Shown here: positions 12,971-17,131 of the stretch, piece by piece | Layout of the letters: the number at the start of each line of letters is the position of its first letter | How positions within the stretch are numbered: the first letter of the stretch is position 1 | Source: Paracoccaceae bacterium | GTDB taxonomy: Bacteria; Pseudomonadota; Alphaproteobacteria; Rhodobacterales; Rhodobacteraceae | Direction of reading: 5' to 3' | Length of the DNA stretch: 17,131 bases | NCBI GenBank assembly: GCA_007119835.1 | Contig: SKOX01000197.1 | Location: forward strand, 1 to 17,131 | Notes under the pieces: generated by a model | The model's database searches: none | What the model was told of the DNA's origin: nothing | What the model saw: only the letters and a program-made list of their open reading frames with translations | Position numbers and translations under genes: made by a program

Positions 12971-13356
12971 GGGTCCAGCCGGAGTCCGGAGCGGCGTCCG
13001 GATCGGAAGCAGGACGTCGGAGCAAGAAGCAGGGCGCGGAGAACGGTTTTCCGATGAGTCTGGTGACCGCTTGACCGCTACAAACCTTCTCCGCCTCCTT
13101 CCAAGCTATTGATTTTACGGGTCCTTCCTGTTGCCTCACGTATACGGGGGGGGCGAGGCGCGCAAGCTCGCCAGCGTCAGAGCCAATTTTCTGGGAAGCC
13201 ACCCGGAGCCGGAGTCCAGGCGTAGCCAGCTGACAAGCCAATGAACAAAGGGCGCTGAGGGCTCCGCCGGCTGGATTTCGCGCGGAAGCGAAGGTCCAGC
13301 AGGAGTCCAGCCGGATCCCGCACGCGGAGTCCAGGGCCGGAGTCCAGCCGGTGTCC
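12971..13356. repeat. Dispersed GGAGTCC / GTCCAGCCGG repeats in a gene-free stretch
   Basis: The 571 bp from 12821 to 13391 contain no ORF I can support. Within it GGAGTCC occurs exactly at 12981, 13211, 13302, 13326 and 13339, with a variant GGTGTCC at 13350. GTCCAG follows or overlaps most copies, giving a rough unit CCGGAGTCCAGCCGG. The last copies are spaced 24 and 13 bp apart. A less GC-rich block (about 13060-13135) separates the first copy from the rest, and a run of eight G lies at 13146-13153. The repeats could be protein-binding sites or recombination debris; no coding reading is consistent across frames. Confidence 0.6.
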
Positions 13357-13391
13357 ATCTTCCGGCGACGCGCGGCGCCAGTGCCGGCGGC

Positions 13392-13682
13392 TCAGGCGAC
13401 ACCCTCGACCAACAGCAGGTCGGTCTCGGCCGCACGTTCGCGCACGCGCCTGGCAGCCGTGTACACGTCCGACTCGTAGAAGCGGCGCGCCGCCTCCATG
13501 TCGTCGAACTCGATCACGACGACGGAGCCGCGCAGGTCCCCCTCGCGGTGATCGGCCTCCGGGTTGCGCACAAGGACGCGGCCGCCATGGTCCGCGATCG
13601 CCGGTCCGGCCATCTTCTTGAACTCTTCGTATCCCTCGTCGTCGTGCACCCGGATATGGGCCACGAGATATGCCTTCGGCAT
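13392..13682 (-). CDS. DUF1330 family protein, 96 aa
   Basis: The product starts MPKAYLVAHIRVHDDEGYEEFKKMAGPAI and has GGRVLVRNPEADHREGD, VVVIEFDDMEAARRFYESDVYTAARRVRE and DLLLVEGV. This is the ferredoxin-like DUF1330 fold (dimeric alpha-beta barrel), complete and of normal length. GGGAGGAG precedes the ATG; the longer upstream reading to 13766 is rejected because it would run over the methyltransferase promoter region. These are usually chromosomal, metabolism-related genes of unclear substrate, not phage genes. It lies opposite to the phage genes on both sides, which suggests acquired cargo. Confidence 0.9.
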   Translation of the reverse strand: MPKAYLVAHIRVHDDEGYEEFKKMAGPAIADHGGRVLVRNPEADHREGDLRGSVVVIEFDDMEAARRFYESDVYTAARRVRERAAETDLLLVEGVA

Positions 13683-13786
13683 CTGCTCCTCCCTCTCCCG
13701 AACGTGGAAGGGTAGCGCGGGGGCTCGTAAGCGCGAAGCCAAAACCGGCCGCGGCCGGACCACCATTTCGACCAGGATCGACCTGC
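13683..13786. promoter_or_regulatory. Divergent gap between DUF1330 and methyltransferase genes
   Basis: This 104-bp gap must hold the starts of two divergent transcripts. It contains a perfect 14-bp palindrome, CCGGCCGCGGCCGG, at 13745-13758, 28 bases before the methyltransferase ATG. Its pure GC content means that it may simply reflect base composition, but the position suits an operator. AGGA before 13787 serves as ribosome site. Confidence 0.35.
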
Positions 13787-15076
13787 ATGACCCTCGCCTA
13801 CGCTCCCGAGCGGATCGAGCAATGGCCGCTTGCGCGGCTCCAGCCCTATGCGAACAACGCGAAGGTGCATGGCGCCGACCAGGTCGCGAAGCTCGCCGCC
13901 AGCATGGCCGAGTTCGGGTGGACCGTGCCGTGTCTCGTCGCCGAGGACGGGGGGCTGATCGCGGGGCATGGCCGGGTGCTCGCGGCGACGCAGCTGGGGC
14001 TAACCGAGGCGCCGGTCATCGTGCTCGGGCATCTGACCGAGGCGCAGCGCCGGGCCTACCGGATCGCGGACAATAAGCTGACCGAACTTGGGACATGGGA
14101 TGAGGCGCTGCTCTCGGCGGAGCTGCAGGACCTGCTGGCCGAGGAATTCGATCTGTCGCTGATCGGTTTCTCGGAAGCCGAGCTCGACCAACTGCTCGCA
14201 GCGGAGGGCTTGGACGAACCCGGTGCGCGCGAAGGCGAGGACGAGATCCCCGAGACGCCGGCGGACCCGGTCAGCCGCCCCGGCGACCTTTGGGTTCTGG
14301 GCAGGCATCGGCTGCTCTGCGGCGACAGCACTGTGGCCACGGACGTCGAGCGCGTGCTCGACGGCGTGACGCCGCTGCTGATGGTCAGCGATCCGCCCTA
14401 CGGCGTGGAGTACGATCCCTCCTGGCGGAACAAGGCAGGCGCGGCAGCGACCCGGCGTACCGGCAAGGTGCTGAACGACGACCGCGCCGACTGGCGCGAG
14501 GCCTGGGCGCTGTTCCCGGGCGATGTCGCCTACGTCTGGCACGGCGCGCTGCACGCGGCGACCGTCGCCGAGAGCCTGGAGGCCGCGGGCTTCACGATCC
14601 GCTCGCAGATCATCTGGGCCAAGGAGCGCCTGGTGCTCAGCCGCGGCGACTACCACTGGCAGCACGAGCCGATGTGGTACGCCGTGAAGAAGACGGGCAA
14701 GGGCCACTGGGCCGGCGACCGCAAGCAGACGACGCTCTGGCAGATTCCGAGCCGCGACCAAGACGCCGATACAGTCCACGGGACCCAGAAGCCGGTCGAG
14801 TGCTTGCGCCGGCCGATCCTCAACAACTCGAGCCCGGGCCAGGCGGTTTACGAGCCGTTCATGGGGTCGGGAACGACGCTGATCGCGGCCGAGACCACCG
14901 GCCGCGTCTGCCTCGGGATCGAGCTGAACCCGGCCTACGTCGATGTGGCCGTCGAGCGGTGGCAGCGGTTCACCGGCAAGGTGGCGGTACTGGATGGCAA
15001 TGGCCAGAGCTTCGACGAGCTGAAGACCGCCGGCTCGGGAGCTCGCCTTGAGCCGAATGGAGAGGCGGCCGCGTAG
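13787..15076 (+). CDS. ParB-domain DNA (adenine/cytosine-N4) methyltransferase
   Basis: A 429-residue fusion. Residues about 5-110 are a ParB/Spo0J N-terminal-like domain: PYANNAKVHGADQVAKLAASMAEFGW and the ParB box GGLIAGHGRVLAA. Residues about 165-410 are an amino-methyltransferase: motif IV DPPY (202-205) comes before motif I FMGSGTT (358-364), so the order is that of beta-class N6-adenine/N4-cytosine enzymes. GTQKPVECL lies just before motif I, as usual. No restriction gene adjoins it, so it is an orphan enzyme, of the kind phages use to modify their DNA or alter regulation. The start at 13787 removes a 39-residue upstream reading that overlaps the DUF1330 gene. Target sequence unknown. 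Confidence 0.94.
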   Translation: MTLAYAPERIEQWPLARLQPYANNAKVHGADQVAKLAASMAEFGWTVPCLVAEDGGLIAGHGRVLAATQLGLTEAPVIVLGHLTEAQRRAYRIADNKLTELGTWDEALLSAELQDLLAEEFDLSLIGFSEAELDQLLAAEGLDEPGAREGEDEIPETPADPVSRPGDLWVLGRHRLLCGDSTVATDVERVLDGVTPLLMVSDPPYGVEYDPSWRNKAGAAATRRTGKVLNDDRADWREAWALFPGDVAYVWHGALHAATVAESLEAAGFTIRSQIIWAKERLVLSRGDYHWQHEPMWYAVKKTGKGHWAGDRKQTTLWQIPSRDQDADTVHGTQKPVECLRRPILNNSSPGQAVYEPFMGSGTTLIAAETTGRVCLGIELNPAYVDVAVERWQRFTGKVAVLDGNGQSFDELKTAGSGARLEPNGEAAA

Positions 15077-15113
15077 CAGCGTGCCTCAGCGTCTGGGGTG
15101 AGCGCGCGGGCTT

Positions 15114-15968
15114 TCAGGAGCTTTTCCTAACGAAGTCGGCGAACGCCTCTGCGTAGTCCGGATGCCAGCGAGAGAGCGCCGGCCGGTTCTCGACGATATC
15201 ACCGGCAGCCCAGAGGATGCGGCGCTCGTCCAGCTCCCGCGGAACATCGTTGTCAGGGCAGAGGATGTAGAAGTCGCCGGCCTCGAGGCGCCTCATCATG
15301 AACTCGGCTGTCTGCTCAGGGGTCCAGGCACCAGATGGCTTCTCGGAGCGCCCCTGAGCGGTAAGCTCCGTGAAAACGAAGCCCGGGATCAGGAGGTGAG
15401 CCGTCAGTCTGCAGCCCTGCGTGTTCCTGAGCTCGTGCGCGAGGGCCTCAGTGAAAGCCTTCACGCCCGCCTTCGAGACGTTGTAGGCCGGATCACCAGG
15501 TGGCGTCGTGATGCCCTGCTTCGAGCCGGTGTTGATCACGAGCCCCGGTCGACCGCGCGAGATCATGTTTGGCACGAAGACGCGACTGCCGTTGATCACG
15601 CCCCAGAGGTTGACGTCGATTACCTTTTCCCAGTTCTCCTGCGGCCCGAAGAGGGCGCTGCCGGGCTGGATGCCGGCGTTGTTCATGAGAACATCGGCGC
15701 CCCCGAACCGCTCACGCACGCCGGCCTCGAGCCGCTGAAGATCTTCCACGCGGCTGACATCCGTCTCCATCGCCATGATGGCGGACGGCCCCTCGGGCGC
15801 CACTTCGGCAAGCTGGGCGGCAGCGCGGGAGAGGCGCTCTTCGCCGATGTCTGCAATGCAGACCTTGAGGCCGAGGCGTGCGAATTCGGCCGCTGCAGCG
15901 TGACCGATTCCCGATGCGCCGCCGGTGACGACAGCGACGGCCCCGGCAGTGAAGGCGGGATGCGGCAT
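15114..15968 (-). CDS. Short-chain dehydrogenase/reductase (SDR)
   Basis: A 284-residue classical SDR. The Rossmann motif is TGGASGIG (15-22), an acidic D40 at the end of the second strand favours NAD(H), NNAG is at 96-99, and the catalytic residues are N120, S149, Y162 and K166 (YNVSK). The extension after about residue 215 (ARRLEAGDFYILCPDNDVPRE and the C-terminal helix) is seen in several SDRs acting on small alcohols or ketones; the substrate cannot be told. AAAGGAA precedes the ATG at 15968; the upstream reading to 16163 overlaps the next phage gene and is rejected. It is intact, on the opposite strand to its phage neighbours, and looks like metabolic cargo. Confidence 0.94.
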   Translation of the reverse strand: MPHPAFTAGAVAVVTGGASGIGHAAAAEFARLGLKVCIADIGEERLSRAAAQLAEVAPEGPSAIMAMETDVSRVEDLQRLEAGVRERFGGADVLMNNAGIQPGSALFGPQENWEKVIDVNLWGVINGSRVFVPNMISRGRPGLVINTGSKQGITTPPGDPAYNVSKAGVKAFTEALAHELRNTQGCRLTAHLLIPGFVFTELTAQGRSEKPSGAWTPEQTAEFMMRRLEAGDFYILCPDNDVPRELDERRILWAAGDIVENRPALSRWHPDYAEAFADFVRKSS

Positions 15969-16128
15969 GGGCGTTTCCTTTCGTAGCGCCGGTGGAAGAT
16001 CGGCGGCTGTAGATCCGTTGCAGGCGGATGCCGGCGATAAGACGTTTGGCTCACCGGTTGGGTTGAAGCCTACCGATCGCGATGCCGGCGGTGAAGGCGC
16101 GACTGAGTGCAACGACGGAAAGATCATC

Positions 16129-16362
16129 ATGCAGTCGCGGCGGATGTCGCTGATCGAGGCCACGACGAACGTGGTGGTGGGCTATGCACTCGCGCTCGCG
16201 ACGCAGCTGGTCGTGTTCCCGCTCTTCGGGTTCGAGGCCGGGCTCCGCGAGCACCTGACAATCGGGCTCGCCTTCCTCGGCGTGTCGCTTGCGAGGGGCT
16301 ACGCGCTGCGGCGGCTGTTCGAGCGGCTCCGCGGCCGCGGCGGCGTGGTTGACCGGAGGTGA
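16129..16362 (+). CDS. DUF7220-like small membrane protein, 77 aa
   Basis: The product starts MQSRRMSLIEATTNVVVGYALAL, with a first membrane helix at about 14-36 (NVVVGYALALATQLVVFPLF) and a second at about 43-62 (LTIGLAFLGVSLARGYALRR), then a basic tail. The MSLxEAxxNVxxGY opening and ARxYALRRLF motif are those of the DUF7220 phage family. GGAAAG lies ahead of the ATG. The positive ends and short loop suggest a two-pass inner-membrane hairpin. Its role in the element is unknown. Confidence 0.85.
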   Translation: MQSRRMSLIEATTNVVVGYALALATQLVVFPLFGFEAGLREHLTIGLAFLGVSLARGYALRRLFERLRGRGGVVDRR

Positions 16363-16367
16363 CGCCG

Positions 16368-16382
16368 ATGCTCTACGCCTGA
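16368..16382 (+). pseudogene. Four-codon ORF behind a strong ribosome site, possible gene remnant
   Basis: GGAGGTGA at 16355-16362, itself overlapping the stop of the DUF7220-like gene, is followed by ATG at 16368, but the frame (MLYA) ends after four codons. A strong ribosome site leading to such a short frame suggests either the start of a small gene lost by deletion or mutation, or a translational relay to the gene at 16402. Confidence 0.3.
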
Positions 16383-16401
16383 GCCTGTCGGGGGCAGGCG
16401 G

Positions 16402-16851
16402 ATGGTTGACATGCGGGACCAGGGGGACATCCGAGAGCGGCTGGAGAAGCTCGAGGCGCTGTTTGCCCGTGGCGCGACCGCCGGCGAGCGGGCGGCAGCC
16501 GGAGCGGCGCTGGAGCGGCTGCAGGCGCGGGTCGATCTCGCGGGGCCTGTGCCGGAAGAGCCGGAGATCGAGCTGCAGTACTCGCTGCCGGATGTGTGGG
16601 CGGTGCGCCTGTTCATCGCGTTATGCCGCAAGCATGGCATCAAGCCCTACAGGTATCCGCGGCAGCGCCGGACCACGGTGATGGTGCGGGTCCGCCCGGA
16701 CGCGTTCGAGCAGACCGTCTTGGCCGAGTTCCGAATGCTGCACAGGGAGCTGACGAGCTATTTCGGGGAGATGGTGAACCACCTCATCGCCAACGTGATG
16801 AGGTCGGACGGCGACGACGAGACCCTGGAGCAGCGCCAGATCGCGCCATAG
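16402..16851 (+). CDS. DUF2786-like phage protein, 149 aa
   Basis: The N-terminal helix pair, IRERLEKLEALFARGATAGERAAAGAALERLQAR (about 9-43), resembles DUF2786. The rest (VWAVRLFIALCRKHGIKPYRYPRQRRTTVMVRV, then FEQTVLAEFRMLHRELTSYFGEMVNHLIANVM) is a small alpha/beta domain as in the partner domain often found after DUF2786. Starts at 16402 and 16411 (MVDM) are both possible; CAGGCGG lies just ahead of the first. It follows the DUF7220-like gene on the same strand. No catalytic residues are recognised; the function is unknown. Confidence 0.72.
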   Translation: MVDMRDQGDIRERLEKLEALFARGATAGERAAAGAALERLQARVDLAGPVPEEPEIELQYSLPDVWAVRLFIALCRKHGIKPYRYPRQRRTTVMVRVRPDAFEQTVLAEFRMLHRELTSYFGEMVNHLIANVMRSDGDDETLEQRQIAP

Positions 16852-16871
16852 GCCTCGTCGTCGGCACATCT

Positions 16872-16986
16872 TCACTCCCCGGCGATGCGGTAGACCCGCT
16901 CACCGTCCTCGGCCTTCTGCGAGGTGACCTCGAGCCCAAGCTTCTTCTTCAGCGCTCCGGCGAAGAAGCCGCGGACCGTGTGCGAC
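16872..16986 (-). pseudogene. DUF3489 gene remnant (C-terminal 38 codons)
   Basis: Read on the minus strand this is SHTVRGFFAGALKKKLGLEV, then TSQKAEDGERVYRIAGE and a stop. That is the C-terminal half of the DUF3489 domain, which normally starts with a longer helical part ending 'ATGWQPHTVRG'. The reading is cut just before SHTVRG, exactly where the TTATGCCGA palindrome begins at 16987, and continues only into unrelated sequence. In relatives DUF3489 genes often sit near DUF2924 and recombinase genes. It is best read as interrupted by insertion of a mobile element; the missing 5' part may lie beyond the window. Confidence 0.82.
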
Positions 16987-17131
16987 TTATGCCGACGTCG
17001 GCATAAGGCACATTATGCCGATGCCCGGATTATGCCGAGGTAGGTCTGCAAGCGTCTGAATAACCTAAAGTCTGTAGCGTCGGGGTCGGCATAATCCTTG
17101 GTGCTGAGGGCTGGTAACGTCTCCTCTTTCA
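16987..17131. mobile_element. Probable end of an unnamed mobile element with TTATGCCGA repeats
   Basis: At the break in the DUF3489 gene lies a perfect 20-bp palindrome, TTATGCCGACGTCGGCATAA (16987-17006). The 9-mer TTATGCCGA occurs again at 17013-17021 and 17030-17038, and in inverse orientation (TCGGCATAA) at 17086-17094, five copies in 108 bp counting both palindrome halves. Multiple short binding sites inside one terminus are typical of elements moved by multi-subunit transposases or tyrosine recombinases. No ORF is visible in the 125 bp that remain. The element family cannot be named from this end alone. Confidence 0.65.

Noticed and set aside
13040..13140. tRNA gene or attachment site
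   Set aside because: The less GC-rich block does not fold into a cloverleaf by eye and no matching direct repeat was found elsewhere in the window.
12971..13356. CRISPR array
   Set aside because: The repeats are only 7-15 bp, unevenly spaced and without uniform spacers; the Cas4-like nuclease is explained by the replication operon.
12729..13358. 209-codon minus-strand frame across the repeat field
   Set aside because: Composition shifts along it, it overlaps the end of the DUF6362 gene, and the repeats encode different peptides in each frame; no ribosome site.

Overview
The window is very GC-rich. Its gene families (DUF2924, DUF3489, DUF6362, DUF6378, DUF7220-like proteins and a ParB-methyltransferase) suggest a prophage or phage-derived integrative element in an alphaproteobacterium, perhaps Rhodobacterales or Rhodospirillales; the genus cannot be told from the sequence alone. 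It holds early and replication modules only. No terminase, portal, capsid, tail or lysis gene is visible.

Left half (1-7582, all minus strand). From 7582 leftwards come two unrecognised genes that form a unit (396 aa and 366 aa), then an intrinsic terminator (5256-5294). A second operon follows: a sigma-70-like factor, a leader with an inverted repeat, a small protein starting at TTG, a Sak4-like RecA-fold ATPase, a DUF669-like protein, an SF2 DEAD/DEAH-type helicase with a zinc ribbon, a 67-aa protein, a DUF2924 protein, and the start of a large serine recombinase that runs off the left edge. Most neighbours overlap by 4 bp (ATGA). This looks like a recombination and integration operon driven or tuned by its own sigma factor.

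Right half (7583-12820, plus strand). A 182-bp divergent regulatory gap leads into a tightly coupled replication operon: a small protein, a Cas4/RecB-type PD-(D/E)XK nuclease with four cysteines, a RepB/P4-family primase-SF3 helicase, a RuvC-like resolvase fused to a copy of the primase's C-terminal domain, a DUF6378-like protein, a 69-aa protein and a DUF6362 protein. Between primase and resolvase lies a nested palindrome (11104-11196) with perfect 17-bp outer arms and an alternating-purine/pyrimidine centre. Part of the arm sequence recurs at 4494-4506, before the left operon. This is the most striking non-coding signal in the window.

Right end (12821-17131). A gene-free stretch with palindromes and dispersed GGAGTCC repeats is followed by a DUF1330 gene (minus), a ParB-domain DNA methyltransferase (plus), a short-chain dehydrogenase (minus), a DUF7220-like membrane protein and a DUF2786-like protein (plus). 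The two minus-strand genes look like cargo inserted between phage genes. At 16987 the remnant of a DUF3489 gene is cut off by a perfect 20-bp palindrome, followed by more copies of TTATGCCGA. This is probably the end of another mobile element that continues past the right edge.
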